From Sambucus nigra (lineage: Eukaryota; Streptophyta; Magnoliopsida; Dipsacales; Adoxaceae): a stretch of DNA of 64,000 nt. A program made the position numbers and the translations under genes. Below, piece by piece: positions 24,330-35,635 of the stretch. The notes under the pieces are model-generated. The model was not told the origin of the DNA. It did not search any database and saw nothing but the letters and a program-made list of their open reading frames with translations. The stretch spans positions 3,214,674 through 3,278,673 of the forward strand of contig CASBWL010000040.1 of the NCBI GenBank assembly GCA_949130495.1. Reading direction: 5' to 3'. Position 1 is the stretch's first letter, and each line of letters opens with the position of its first letter.

Positions 24330-26069
24330 GACGAAAATAAAGTCATAATATTCAATGTAATGAATAAAAGTAGACATTAATGCATTAATAGTTCAAAAAT
24401 TCATAATGAGATCATAAATCCACATAAAAGAATCTGACGCTCAAACATCAATGTGAATATTTGAAATCCTTCTGGAAAATAGATGCTCATTTAAAAGTCA
24501 AATAATGCGTGGAAAGTGGAAAATAATGCCTTAGCATGCATAAATAATTTATACCAAAGAAATTTTTAGTTATCCTTTGTGCAATATTTTCTCTAAAAAT
24601 TAGAGGCCTTAGAACACATCTTCAGATGTAATGGGGTAAAGAATATTTAGAAAGAATATGGTTTATATGAGGATTTGAGAGGGGTTGATCTTTACTACGA
24701 TGGTTTTCCAATAATGTTGCTAATCTGATGGTTATTGACCATTCAAAATCACCTAGAATGCAACATAAAAAAATCCCCTGAAGTGAAATCTCGCATTAAA
24801 AGAAATATAGTACCTAGAATAAACTCAAAATATGATTAGCAATAGACAAAATAGGAGAAAAAGATGTCTTGATAAAAATATGAAACAGACAAATAATGGG
24901 AGAAAAATAGACCAAATGGGAGAAAAAACAAGCAAGGCAAAATGATATTACATTCAAACCAAAAATCTGTAGACATCAAAGTTGTAAAACAATGGTGTAG
25001 AATCTAAATAATCAACTGTAAAGCCAAAAAAACATGAGATGAGTTAAGATACCCATCCTAAAAAAATCAGAAGCATTTCTAGTAAAAAATAGTATGGGGG
25101 AGATATATTTAACTCTGATATGGATGGGAACTCATATTCAGATACCATATATGCATGTATATTCTTCCATACATGTATGCAACGACAAAATACAAAAGTC
25201 CGGTGACACTCACTTGTCACATTCTGACATTGGGGAGTTCATTCGTTCTTATGGGAGTAGATATTAACGTTGTCAATTCAACAATTATACAATTTACAGG
25301 TGAATTTAATCATGGAATGACGAAGTATTTATGACAACAATAAAGCTTCCTTTATTTTTTCATCTAACATAACATTGATTTTTGAAAGATTTTAAAAAAT
25401 AATTAGAAACTATAGCACTTACAAGTTGTGCGAAGAAATTCCTTTTTGAGTAGATTTGTTTATCTTGAATAATTCAAATATTGGAGATTCGGAAAGAAAA
25501 AAGGGGGCGGGGGTATAGTTCCCATCTAAAACAAATACTTTACCATATAATAGGATACCTAACTTTTTAAGGCAATATAATTGACTCAATTCAATTACTA
25601 ATTTATTTTAGTTCTCCTTTCCAGAGTTAAGTTTTGGCTCATAAACAATTACAATTTCTACTGTATAAATTTCATTATTTGTGTTATGAAGAAGCAATGA
25701 CCAAAAAATATTATCACCAAAAATGTAAATCCAAATAAAAAAATACGGAAGAACAAAGAACATGAGATTATGTTGCAATGATAATAATATCATTTAATAG
25801 AGACAAATATTATAAATTGAATATTTTTTTGGTCAAGCATGTCTTTAAAAAATATTCCTCCAAAAAGAATATCCAAATTATATTCACACATAAAAAGTAC
25901 CGATAGTTGTCATCTCCTTTTATAAGGAGCCAAACCAAAATCCAAAACCAATTTAAATTCTACCCTCCTAAACAGGGTTGAAGGGTAATGTGGGGTATGT
26001 ATATTATTGGAGGGTGTTTTCGTCATTTGAAGGTTAAGATGACAATCCCCTCTTTTTAGGTAATAGTGA
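24330..26069 (-). other. Helitron body, non-coding
   Basis: AT-rich sequence without a supported gene. It continues the Helitron interrupted at 7697. Its last ~100 bp (25962-26069) is a 5' terminal region that is repeated at 27106-27207. Confidence 0.5.
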
Positions 26070-26149
26070 TGTTAGATATGCATAAGCTTTTGCTAAAAAG
26101 TATACCCATGTGTAGTTTTTTGGGAGAGAAGATACGAATAAAATACACC

Positions 26150-26340
26150 ACTTATTAATAGGGGAGGGCACGATCTGGTTCAATCCGAGTTTTGGTCATT
26201 TTTAGGACCGAACCGAGTTGTTCGGTTATATATTGTTGCACTGAATTTGGACTGATTTATTCGGTTAATTGGTTTTTTTGATGTAGGCTAATTTTGATCC
26301 GATTCGGTTCAGTTAAAACAATCGGCCCAGATTTTATGTA
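26150..26340 (+). mobile_element. hAT-like element terminus
   Basis: The stretch starting TAGGGGAGGGCACGATCTGG is followed by several GGTTCGGTT/AACCGAACC-like blocks. This is the common layout of plant hAT non-autonomous ends (TAGGGGTGGGCA plus CGGTTCGG words). No matching opposite terminus or 8-bp duplication was found, so the right limit is arbitrary. Confidence 0.35.
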
Positions 26341-27105
26341 TTAGATGATTTTCATAATTTTATTTCCATTTTTCTTAGAATCACATGCATGTGAAATTCC
26401 ACAATAGTTAGAAATAGCCCTAGGGTTTTTTAGGATCACTATTTTTATGGTGATAAAACCATACCGAGGATGCATTTCTTTCGTTTCTGTGGTAATGAAG
26501 GTTTTGTAGGAGACGAAACAATTAAAAAAATATGAAAAAACCACTAAAAGTTAAGTTTAACAAAAAAGCATTACATTACATATATGAAACAATCTATTAA
26601 AAATCAGTGTGCTTGCGTAAGAAAAAAACTTATGAAAACATTAGAAAAAAATTATTATACACCCCACCAACCACAAATTAATAGACCCATTATATCTTAA
26701 TTATGCACTTGGATATCCCTACAACTCCCATAAATTTATTACAAAAGACAAATACAAAATCCATCTAATAAAATAATTCCAATTTATGACAAATGGGAGT
26801 AAAACTATGAGATATGGGGTTGGGGTTGAGTTCCATTTGATAAAGAGAGATTTAAAGAAAATACCTATTTTTGATTAGCTCTTTGGGCTTGAGTTTCATT
26901 TGGCAGAGACATGGAGGCGCGAGGAGGAGATGCATCGGGTTCCATTTGGCAGAGAGGAGAGGAGGCCGGTGTGTTGTAGTAGAGTGGAGGGGAGTGAGAG
27001 AGTTTGGGGTTGTTGATAGGGTTTTGGGATTTTGGTTTGTCTTTCAATTTGAGAATGATGACAAGGTTTACTTACTTGAGTGGTTCGGGTCGTGCAAGCA
27101 AGTCC
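26341..27105. other. Unassigned sequence between two Helitron 5' regions
   Basis: No supported gene. It contains a local imperfect duplication of a CATTTGGCAGAGA word (about 26898 and 26944). It may belong to the outer Helitron. Confidence 0.5.
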
Positions 27106-27204
27106 CCTCCTAAACAGGGTTGAAGGGTAATATAGCGTATTTATATTATTGGAGGGGTCTTTGGTGATTTGAAGGTTAAGATGACAATCCCCTCTTTTTA
27201 AGTA

Positions 27205-27207
<3 letters not shown>
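27106..27207 (-). mobile_element. Second Helitron 5' terminal region
   Basis: About 100 bp closely matching 25962-26069, including AAAAAGAGGGGATTGTCATC on the minus strand. The outermost bases merge into the (TA)n tract, so the TC dinucleotide expected at the tip is not visible. Its 3' end was not found. Confidence 0.4.

Positions 27208-27243
<36 letters not shown>
27208..27243. repeat. (TA)n microsatellite, left flank of gypsy element
   Basis: Continuous TA run abutting the 5' LTR. A matching TA run follows the 3' LTR at 38452, so the element inserted into a TA tract. Confidence 0.9.
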
Positions 27244-27249
<6 letters not shown>

Positions 27250-27674
27250 TACCCAGAATTGAGAACCATGGGCCTGGACGAGTAGCCCAGTTCTGGCGGC
27301 CCAAAGTCCAGGCCCTCTATCTTTCATATTGATCCGGTCTCTCCCCACGATCCCATGAAGAGAAGTTATAGGGGAGCACAATCCCATGAAGGGAATGGAT
27401 AGGGAAGATGGCTAATATGAAGGAACCCATCATCTCCACTAACTAGCACACACATGTATAAATTAAACCCTAGGTCCGGGGCAAAGGACAAGTTGTATTC
27501 TCTGTACTTACTCTTCAGAATATAGAGAAATAATACTAACTGCACCACCGTGGACGTAGGCATGTCTTTGCTAAACCACGTACACCTGTTGTTGTGTGAT
27601 TGGCGTTTTATTTGTTCTTTCTTGGTTATTACCTCTTTCATATTTATTTGTGTTGCACAACAATTGACACCACA
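27244..27674 (+). repeat. Gypsy 5' LTR
   Basis: 431 bp, same length as the 3' LTR. The first two bases are TA where the 3' LTR has TG. A TATAAATTAAAC stretch near 27455 is the probable promoter box. Confidence 0.9.
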
Positions 27675-27693
27675 ATTGGCGCCTTCTGTGGAA
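27675..27693 (+). other. Gypsy primer-binding site region
   Basis: TTGGCGCCTTCTGTGG starts 2 bases after the LTR, the position and TGGCGCC start common in Tat/Athila elements. I cannot verify the tRNA species. Confidence 0.55.
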
Positions 27694-27742
27694 AACGTTC
27701 ATCTTTCCCTGAGAAGAGCCCACGCCAAGAAAAGAATCTAAG

Positions 27743-28813
27743 ATGTCCGGTCACAGCAGCAACGCTCCTCAAGCAGGAGACATTCAAGAGCCACCTGCTC
27801 CTCGCAGGATTAGGTCTGAAGTCCGACGCTCAGATCAGGGGGCTCGTTTAGAAAGGCCATCATCAGAATAAAGTCAAGGACCGGCCAGGTCCATGCAGAT
27901 ATCCAGATTGATTGATTCATACGAGGGGAGGCTCCACGAGCAGAGGGAGTCTTCTCGCAGATACGAGGCTGAGAATGCTCGCTTGAAAAGGAGACTGGAG
28001 AAGGAACTACGTCCTGATACCAGAAGACACCCCTATCGCACTCCTAGCCCTCAGGCAAGCAAATCTCGCAGCCGAGGAAGGAGCCCTAGGTGGAAATATC
28101 AAGGGGTAGAAGGTGGCGACTCAGATGACGACCTCCGCGAACAACTAAGAAAAGATCGCCGCTACCAGAGCCCTGCTCGCAGCGACGAAAACATACGAAA
28201 CCTGGTCCGCAGAGAAATGGACCAGCATCCAGCTCACCGCAGTACCTGGTCGACCAGAGAACTCGCCAGGAGAGCTCTCAAGACCCAGATGAAGTCACCC
28301 TTCACGAAGGAAATTGAAGAGGAAGAGGCTCCCAAGAAATTTCCCATTCCAAGGTTCAAGATTTACGACGGGAAGACTGATCCCATTGATCATGTCAGGC
28401 AGTACCGGCAGGCCATGACCCTCTGGAATCACCGGGATGCACTGATGTGCCGTATTTTCCCCTCGAGCCTCCATGACGTGGCTCAGAAATGGTTCGAAAA
28501 ACTCCCTCACATATCCATCAGAAATTTCAAATCCCTGGCCGAGCTCTTTACGGCCCGGTTCATCACCAGCAGCTCCCATCCCAAAAGGATGGATGCTCTA
28601 TTAACCATGAAGAAAACGCCTCAAGAAACACTCCGAGACTATACTAAGAGGTACTGGGAGTTATTCAATGAGATTGAGGACTGCGCGGAAGAGGTGGCAG
28701 TGGCTTCCTTCAAAATCGGATTACCTAGCTCTTCCCTCCTTTACCAGTCCTTGATAAAGAAGGAAGCTATGACCATCCCTGACAAAGAAGGTGGAAGACG
28801 TCACCCGCTTTAA
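27743..28813 (+). pseudogene. Gypsy gag, N-terminal and core part (broken)
   Basis: The frame opens with ATG at 27743. A TAA at 27869-27871 stops it at codon 43, and the same frame then runs on open to 28813. The body has an Arg/Ser-rich N-terminal region (residues about 60-100 from the first ATG) and a retrotransposon gag core containing FPIPRFKIYDGKTDP, WFEKLP and the helical region to ETLRDYTKRYWELF. This is typical of Tat gag. Near 28785 the coding moves to another frame, and the downstream part continues at 28791. In an active copy this would be the capsid protein. Confidence 0.85.
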
Positions 28814-29948
28814 TGTAGGAGAGAACGGTCGAGCCAAGCTCACTACCAAGGGAAGTGAGAAAGTTGAAAACCAGAAGAAAGGAGGAAAGAGTGGGGGCAA
28901 GAATGGCTCCAAAAGCGAAGGGAACCTTGACGTAACAAAATCGTTCCAGGCGGTCAACACCGTCTTCAAATAGCCAATTTACAAAATTCTCGCGAAGATC
29001 AAGGATGAGCCGTTCATCAAATGGCCCCGGAAAATGGGGGGAAACCCCTCGAAAAGAAACAATGCATTAAGATGCACCTTCCACAAAGAGGGAGGGCATA
29101 AGACCGAGCACTGCAAGGCTCTTAAGTCCCACCTCGAGGAGTTGGACCAGTCCGGACATTTGAATGACTTTGTGGAAAAGAAGGTAGAGAAAGTGGCTGC
29201 CCACAAAGAGGTGAAACCTGACAACGTATTGGAAGATGACGCCGGACAAGAATTCACAGTAATCCATGGAGTATCTGACGTCAAGCAGATCCAAGGTAAC
29301 TCAGCTCGAATAGAGGTAAAGAAACTGACAGCGATAATGCAGGCTTTTCAGATTGACCCAGCAAAATCACAGTCAGGAAAACGTCGGCGAGCAGAAGACA
29401 TCAACTACAACCAGCATATTGTCTTCACGGATGAAGATCTTGTGGGAGTAAGGATCCCACATCATGATGCCTTAGTCATTACACTCAGGATAGCCAACTT
29501 TGACATCGACAGGCTGCTCGTCGATCAAGGAAGCTCATCCGAAGTAATGTACATCGACCTGTTCCAGAAATTGAAGTTGAACATCGCCGACCTAAAAGGA
29601 ACCACTGTCCCTCTGGTCGGCTTCGCTGGAAAAATGACCATGCCTCTGGGCAAAATAGTACTGCCAGTGCGCGCTGGAAATGTTTCCAAGATGATCGAAT
29701 TCTTGGTGGTCGACATCGATTCACCGTATCAGGCCATCCTCGGTAGGGGATGGCTTCATGCAATGAAGGCAGTCTCCTCGACCTACCACCCGAAGCTCAA
29801 ATATGTCACCGAGCGAGGAGTAATGGAGATACATGGCGACCAGGCGATGGCAAGGAAGTGCTTCATAGCGGCCATCCGACCAAAGCCAGAGAAAAAAGTC
29901 GTTCAACCAAGCGAGAAAATGGAGGAAGGAGCAATTCCTTCCAAATAG
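28791..29948 (+). pseudogene. Gypsy gag C-terminus, zinc knuckle and aspartic protease (broken)
   Basis: A lysine-rich gag tail runs to a TAG at 28971-28973; the frame then stays open to the TAG at 29946-29948. Counting from the ATG at 29034, residues 14-27 form a C-X2-H-X4-H-X4-C knuckle (CTFHKEGGHKTEHC), the variant usual in Tat gag. Residues 160-235 are a retropepsin-like domain with active-site motif VDQGSS (Asp at residue 164) and the flap/C-terminal motif ILGRGWLH. Protease would cleave the polyprotein. Both stops are single-base-type lesions in an otherwise continuous frame. Confidence 0.85.
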
Positions 29949-32420
29949 CAATTAAAATACGGTAGGCCTGGAGTGGAAGAGACCAGTCTCCTCCCTTCCG
30001 AGTGTGTCGTCGAGGACCTGGTTGAAGTGACGGCTAAAGAAGGCGACAACAGCAGAGTCTTCCTGATCGGAGCGTCACTCACTGACCAAGAGCAAAAGGA
30101 TTCGTCAACCTTACTCAGAAGCAACATAGATGTTTTCGCTTGGGAACCCTATGAGCTGCCAGGAATCGATCCCAATATGGTCTTCCATCAGTTGCACGTC
30201 GATCCCACATTTAAGCCGATAGCGCAGAAGGCACGGCGAACTGCTCCCGAGAAGGCCAGAGCAATAGAAAAAGAAGTCGAGAAACTACTGGATGCAGGAT
30301 CCATACGGGAAGTGCAATTCCCCAAATGGTTATCCAACCCAGTGGTAGTTCCGAAAAGCAACGGGAAGTGGAGAGTTTGCATAGACTTCACTGACCTCAA
30401 CAAAGCCTGCCCCAAGGATAACTTCCCTCTTCCAAAAATAGACCAACTAGTAGACGCCACCGCAGCCCACGAACGAATGAGTTTCCTGGATGCGTACTCA
30501 GGATATCACCAGATTCCCCTGTATGACCCAGATCAGGACAAAACGGCATTTATCACGACAGTTGGTTTATACTGTTACAAGGTCATGCCTTTTGGGCTCA
30601 AAAATGAAGGGGCAACCTATCAGCGGCTAGTAACTAAAATGTTCAAGAATCAAATGGGAGAAACAATAGAGGTCTACATAGACGACATGCTCGTCAAGAG
30701 AAAGGAAAAGAAGAATCACCTCTCGGACCTGTCAAGTACCTTCGAAATCCTCAGGAAGTACCGAATGAAACTCAATGCGAGTAAGTGTTCCTTCGGTGTC
30801 CAGTCAGGAAAGTTTCTTGGGTATTTGGTCAGCAAGCGAGGCATAGAGGCTAATCCGGACCAGATTGATGCAATCAACAGAGTGCAACCTCCTCGCATAG
30901 TCCGAGATGTACAGAATCTCACTGGAATGCTCGCTGCTCTAAATCGTTTCATTTCTAAATCCTCTAAGAGATGCAAGCCTTTCTTTCAACTCTTAAAAGG
31001 CAGCAAGACAGTAGAATGGACCCCAGATTGCTCGCGAGCATTAGACGCGCTCAAGTCCTACATAAGCTCTCCACCATTGCTTGTCATACCACAGCAAATG
31101 GACTCTTTGTACCTCTACCTCTCTGTATCCAGTCATACTGTCAGCTCATCGCTAATGTGTGAAGTTACAGGAGTCCAACATCCAGTCTATTACGCGAGCA
31201 AAACCTTATTAGATGCCGAGCAGCGCTACCTACCATTGGAAAAGCTCGCATTCGCCCTAGTAATGGCCTCGAGGAAACTGAAGCATTACATCGAGGCTCA
31301 TACGATCATCGTCCTTACATCACACCCCCTCAAAGCTGTCCTAAGGAAGGCGGATTTGTCGAGCAGACTGTCTAAATGGTCAGTCGAGCTCGGCCGATTT
31401 GACATCCAATTTCAACCAAGGACAGCTATCAAGGGTCAAATCCTTGTTGATTTCATAGCAGAATTCACAGGCGAAGAACCCTTCGACCAACCTAAGCCAA
31501 CAGAACAAAACAACCAAGCTACAGTGGAAAGCTGGAAACTATTCGTTGATGGAGCCTCCAACTCAAAGGGGGCAGGGGTAGGAATTGTTCTCATTACTCC
31601 AGAAAACACAGTCCTTGAGCAAGGAATCAGGCTGGGATTTGCAGCCTCCAACAACGAAGCAGAATACGAAGCCCTAATAGCAGGTCTCCAAAATGCGCAA
31701 ACTCTGGGAGCAAAGCATTTGCAGGTATTCGGTGATTTGCAACTAGTTTCCAATCAGATAAGTGGAGACTATAACGTGAAGGATGAGAGAATGGCAGCCT
31801 ACCTCTCCTTGGTAAAAAACTTAATGACGAGCTTTGAAGAGATCAACATTCAACAGTTTCCCAGGGGGCAAAATAGCCACGCTGATGCCTTAGCAGCCCT
31901 GAGCTCGGCAGTTGATTCTAACCTTAAAAGGGTCATCCCTATCGATTTCCTCAGTTGCCCAAGCATTTACCCCAACTGCGAGCTGACAAAAGCAAAACCA
32001 ATACTCCAATTGGAATCAGCCCCCAGCTGGATGGATCCCTTGAAGGACTATTTAAAGAACGGAACGCTTCCAGAGGACAAGAGAACTGCCCACCAGATAA
32101 GAGTCAAAGCTTCTCGCTTTTACTTATTCACAGGAGGCGACTTGTATAAAAGATATTTCTCCGGCCCCTACCTTAGATGCGTCCACCCAGGCGATGTCAA
32201 GGCAGTGCTTCATGAGCTTCACGAAGGAATCTGTGGAAGTCATGTCGGAGGAAGGTATCTAGCCTTCCGAGCAATGAAAGAAGGTTATTGGTGCCCATAC
32301 ATGCAAAAGGACTCCGCAGTATATGTCCACAAATGCCTAAAATTCAAACTTCACGCTCCCATGGTCCACCAGCCCGCCAGCGAATTAAAATCCCTGACCA
32401 GTCCCTGGCCCTTCGCCTAG
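29949..32420 (+). pseudogene. Gypsy reverse transcriptase, RNase H, second RNase H and integrase zinc domain
   Basis: This segment is in the same frame as the protease, with one TAG (29946) between them. Numbered from 29973: reverse transcriptase about residues 100-290, with FLDAYSGYHQI (171-181), FGLKNEGATYQR (207-218) and the active site YIDD (235-238). The connecting RNase H covers about 375-505. A second RNase H, of archaeal type, covers about 521-640 (FVDGAS, NNEAEYEAL, GDLQLV, HADALA) and keeps its acidic residues. The integrase HHCC domain starts at about 746; the expected final Cys of its C-X2-C pair appears as Phe (CLKF). The segment ends at TAG 32418-32420, just before the integrase core. 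The reading frame is otherwise remarkably intact. Confidence 0.9.
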
Positions 32421-33266
32421 TGGGGAATGGACATCGTGGGACCACTGCCCACCGCTGTCGGCAATCGCAAATACCTGTTGATCGCAACTGATTACTTTAC
32501 CAAGTGGATCGAGGCAGAACCACTGGCGAACATCCGAGATGCTGACATGATAAGGTTCGTATGGATAAAGATAATCACTCGATTCGGAATCCCCAGAACC
32601 ATCATCACTGACAATGGAACACAATTCGAGAGTGGCCCTTTCCAGGACTTCTGCAACGAACACGGGATCAGGCACCACTTCAGCTCGGTGGCCTACCCTC
32701 AAAGCAATGGACAAGCTGAAGCCTCCAATAAAACAGTGATCGCTGGATTGAAGAAGCGGTTAGAACGAGCCAAAGGCGCATGGGCAACCGAACTACCGCA
32801 TATCCTGTGGGAGTACAGAATGACCCCTAGGCGAGCAACAGGAGAAACACCATACTCACTAACATATGGTATGGAGGCGATCATCCCACTAGAATTAGGA
32901 TTGTCGACAATGAGATCCGATCTTGTCAAAGAAGGCCAGAACAATGAGGATTTGCTCGCTGAACTCGACCTGACCGACGAGCGCAGGGAACTTGCCCTAG
33001 TGAAACTAGCGAGCTATCAGCAACAGCTCGCGAAGCACTACAGCAAAAGGGTCAATCCGAGGAAATTCAAAGTTGGGGACCATGTTCTAAGAAAGGTTCT
33101 GGGAAACACAGTAAAGCCATCAGACGGCAAAATGGGCCCAAACTGGGAAGGACCTTATAAGATAATTAGAGACGACCTACAAGGTGCCTATCATTTGGAA
33201 ACGATGGAGGGCATGGAGATACCACGAGCATGGAACGCGGCTAATCTCAAGAAATTCTATTTTTAG
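32421..33266 (+). pseudogene. Gypsy integrase catalytic core and C-terminal domain
   Basis: In frame with the upstream pol segment after one TAG. Numbered from the ATG at 32427: the catalytic triad is Asp2 (MDIVGP), Asp62 (ITDNGTQF) and Glu98 (SNGQAE). Exactly 35 residues separate the last two, so the DD35E signature is complete. A GPY-type module (GPNWEGPYKI) lies near residue 245 and the frame ends KKFYF. No chromodomain follows, which fits Tat and not a chromovirus. It would insert the cDNA into the genome, but the upstream stop separates it from the zinc domain. Confidence 0.9.
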
Positions 33267-33880
33267 GAACATTATTATTAAATCTTTTATTGTATTCGTT
33301 ATGTGACAGTTCATTTCTCACTTCACTAATGAAAATCTCTCAGTTAAATCACTCTCTAATTGGTAACGGTCATATTTTATTACACATCCCTTCCAAATCA
33401 CAGGCATAATGGTCAACATAGCAGGGGAACACCCCTCCTCATGTCATCATCATGAAGCACGACAGACCTCTTAGCATTGCCCCCGGTAATATATGAATCC
33501 CTACAGAGTATTCTTAGGCATCAAACCAACTTTGGTTGAACAAAATCCTGATCGGATGATGACATCCAATACCAGGTGTGTCCTCGCCAATTGCCCTACT
33601 TAGGCCCAAGGGAGTGTGACGACACAACCTAAAAGGTAAAGTAAGGGCACAATGGTATTCTTGTAATGGACTGGGCGGACACTCACATGACAAAATAAAA
33701 AGGATTGTGAAGCAGCAAAATATAAAAGGATTGGATGAACACGTTTAGTCGGCAAAATTTCCCAAAACTCGAACTTTTCATTAATCTTTTATATTTACAA
33801 AAAATGATAGTACATGTTTAGTCGGCGAAGCTCGCCCAAAGCATTTACAATTATCAAAAAGAAAAAAGAGTAACAAAATC
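33267..33880. other. Gypsy non-coding spacer between pol and the antisense gene
   Basis: No supported reading frame. It separates the convergent plus-strand pol and minus-strand gene, so both transcripts would end here. Confidence 0.6.
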
Positions 33881-34777
33881 TCAACTAGGTGGAAGCCTCC
33901 GAGCAAGATAATCAGCAACTTTAGCTCTCCTTCCATCATCAGGAGCAGGGGCAAGCTCCTCCACGACCTGATTTGCGTCCAATTCCAATAGTTTCCAGGG
34001 AATGGCATCAATGGGGATCCATCGATCATCCCGCCTGAATGGATTGGGCATCAGAGTGGAGGAGGACATCTCGTGTCGATACCACAACGTCAAGTTCCTC
34101 GGGACCTGCAGCTCTTTGAGGGCACTCAACCACCCTCTGATAAAGGAGAGCTCCTCGAACTCTGATAGTCTCGTCGGAGCATCCATCCAGCCTTGATCGT
34201 AGCCATCGAACCACACTTGTCGAGGACCGTTCTTAAACAAATACCGTAGTCGGGTGACATCCCTCTGGAGCCCAGCAGCAGTCACATAAGCTCGCCGAAC
34301 GTCACCGCGCAGCTCCTCCATCTCCCTCTCACGCTCTTCCTCGACTTCCCTGTTCCTACCCCTGGCACTCCTACCAGCACGCGGGAGGGAAGGCCGAGCA
34401 GCTCGCGACGAAGAAGAGCCTTGTAGGACTGCCGAAGCGATGCTCGACGAATGCTCTTTAAGCCTCAGGACTTCCCTCCTCAAGTCTTCATTCTCCTGCT
34501 GCAGGAACTCCCCGACCTGGTTAATCTGGGTGGCCTCCAGCAACCTTGCTCTCAGTGCACTGACTTCTTCTTGCACTGAAGCACCGATCTCTCCCATCTC
34601 CTGGAGCCTGTCCTTCAACTTTTCCAATAGCTCGGACTGATCCTTATATTTTTGGTTCCTTGATTTAGCAAACCTGCAAAGTCTAGCAAAGGCCTGGCGA
34701 ACTGCAGGGCTTGCATTAGGACCAAGAGTCCTACCTAGTTGGGAGGTAACAGGAATATAGTCATCCACATCAATCAA
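33881..34777 (-). CDS. Antisense coiled-coil protein, downstream exon
   Basis: A 298-residue open frame. Residues 45-105 form a predicted coiled coil (QSELLEKLKDRLQEM, then QQENEDLRREVLRLK). A Ser/Arg-rich linker follows, then a second charged helix (EVEEEREREMEELRGDVRR) and a C-terminal region with WFDGYDQGW and LARRLPPS. A pyrimidine tract and AG (minus-strand TTTTATCTGTAG, ending about 34780) directly precede the frame, so this is probably an exon rather than a free-standing gene. Its likely partner is the spliced gene at 34928-37656. Function is unknown; similar coiled-coil proteins are reported as additional antisense frames of Tat elements. Confidence 0.6.
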   Translation of the reverse strand: MIDVDDYIPVTSQLGRTLGPNASPAVRQAFARLCRFAKSRNQKYKDQSELLEKLKDRLQEMGEIGASVQEEVSALRARLLEATQINQVGEFLQQENEDLRREVLRLKEHSSSIASAVLQGSSSSRAARPSLPRAGRSARGRNREVEEEREREMEELRGDVRRAYVTAAGLQRDVTRLRYLFKNGPRQVWFDGYDQGWMDAPTRLSEFEELSFIRGWLSALKELQVPRNLTLWYRHEMSSSTLMPNPFRRDDRWIPIDAIPWKLLELDANQVVEELAPAPDDGRRAKVADYLARRLPPS

Positions 34778-35560
34778 CTACAGATAAAAGAAAGATAAAA
34801 GAGAAAAAGGGATCAGCATAAACAAAATGGAGAATCTTATCATTCATTAATAAAGGCCAAGTACATCGAACAGAAAAAACTTGGGAGATTACAAGCAAAA
34901 AGTACAAAAGAAAATCCTAAAAACAGATTAACTGGCAACCTCAGACTGCCCAGTGGTGTCTAGCTGCTTCCCCTTATCAGCTGCAGCAGAAGCATCCCCC
35001 TCAGCAAGAACTGTATCCGAGGGAAGATCAGCACCCTCGATAATTGGAGCAGGAGCTTCTTCGTCCATAGTTGGCTTGGGACCCGGGTCGTGCTCGTCAA
35101 ACAAGGGAGACTCAGCATCCACGCCAGCAGCTAGAAGAGCTTTGTTCCAGCCGTTCTTGAAATTCAGACGGCTGATGTGGCCAATCTGAGCCTCAGCATC
35201 ATCATAAGCAGTAGCCCACCCAGAGTTGTATGAGTCCTCCTTCATGGTGGTTGCCTGGGCTTTCTCTGCCTCCAGTTGCTCGGACAGAACTCTGCTCTTC
35301 TCTGCAAGGTCCAGCTTGCTCGTACATACCAGATCATAAGCCTTCCTCAGCTCTCCCAGCTCCCTAACCGCATCATCTCTCTCGCGAGTGGAAGTGGCAA
35401 GGGCCAAATCAGACGAGATCCTAGCAACATCAACAGCCTTGAAACTGGCCTCAAGCTCCTTACCCTTCAGCTTCAAGGCAGAGTTCTCTTGCTCCAGTTC
35501 ACTATTCTTCTTCACCAGCTCGTCGCGTGAGCGATACAGCACAGCGAAGTCGGTAACGAA

Positions 35561-35635
35561 CTACGAAAAAGAAAGAGATATAAGAAAAGGAAAGCAAGAG
35601 AAGTCAGCAAAACACGAGAGGAAAAGAAACCTTAC
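35561..35635 (-). other. Intron 2 of the antisense gene
   Basis: 75 bp. Minus strand GTAAGGTTTC at the donor and a pyrimidine-rich tract ending TTTTTCGTAG at the acceptor. Joining the flanks keeps one open frame from QRLAL into FVTDFAVLYR. Confidence 0.75.

Larger units (their letters stand above)
7569..26069 (-). mobile_element. Helitron (non-autonomous), interrupted by a copia element
   Basis: The 3' terminus on the minus strand is CTAG at 7572-7569, followed by a host T. Eight bases upstream is a hairpin with arms ACGTG/CACGT, the Helitron signature. The proposed 5' terminus is TC at 26069-26068, preceded by a host A and followed by CACTATTACCTAAAAAGAGG. Read across, the flanks give a host AT dinucleotide, the Helitron target. 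Removing the copia element and its target duplication leaves about 1.87 kb. I see no Rep/helicase coding sequence, so it is non-autonomous. The 5' assignment is supported by a second, very similar 5' region ending at about 27207. Confidence 0.55.

Noticed and set aside
26896..27387. A 163-residue frame at the gypsy left end
   Set aside because: It runs across the Helitron 5' region, the TA tract and the LTR in antisense, so it is a composite of unrelated pieces.
33881..34777. A 298-residue frame as an independent host gene
   Set aside because: It lies inside the gypsy element between pol and the 3' LTR, on the strand of the other antisense exons, with a splice acceptor just upstream. It is element-derived.
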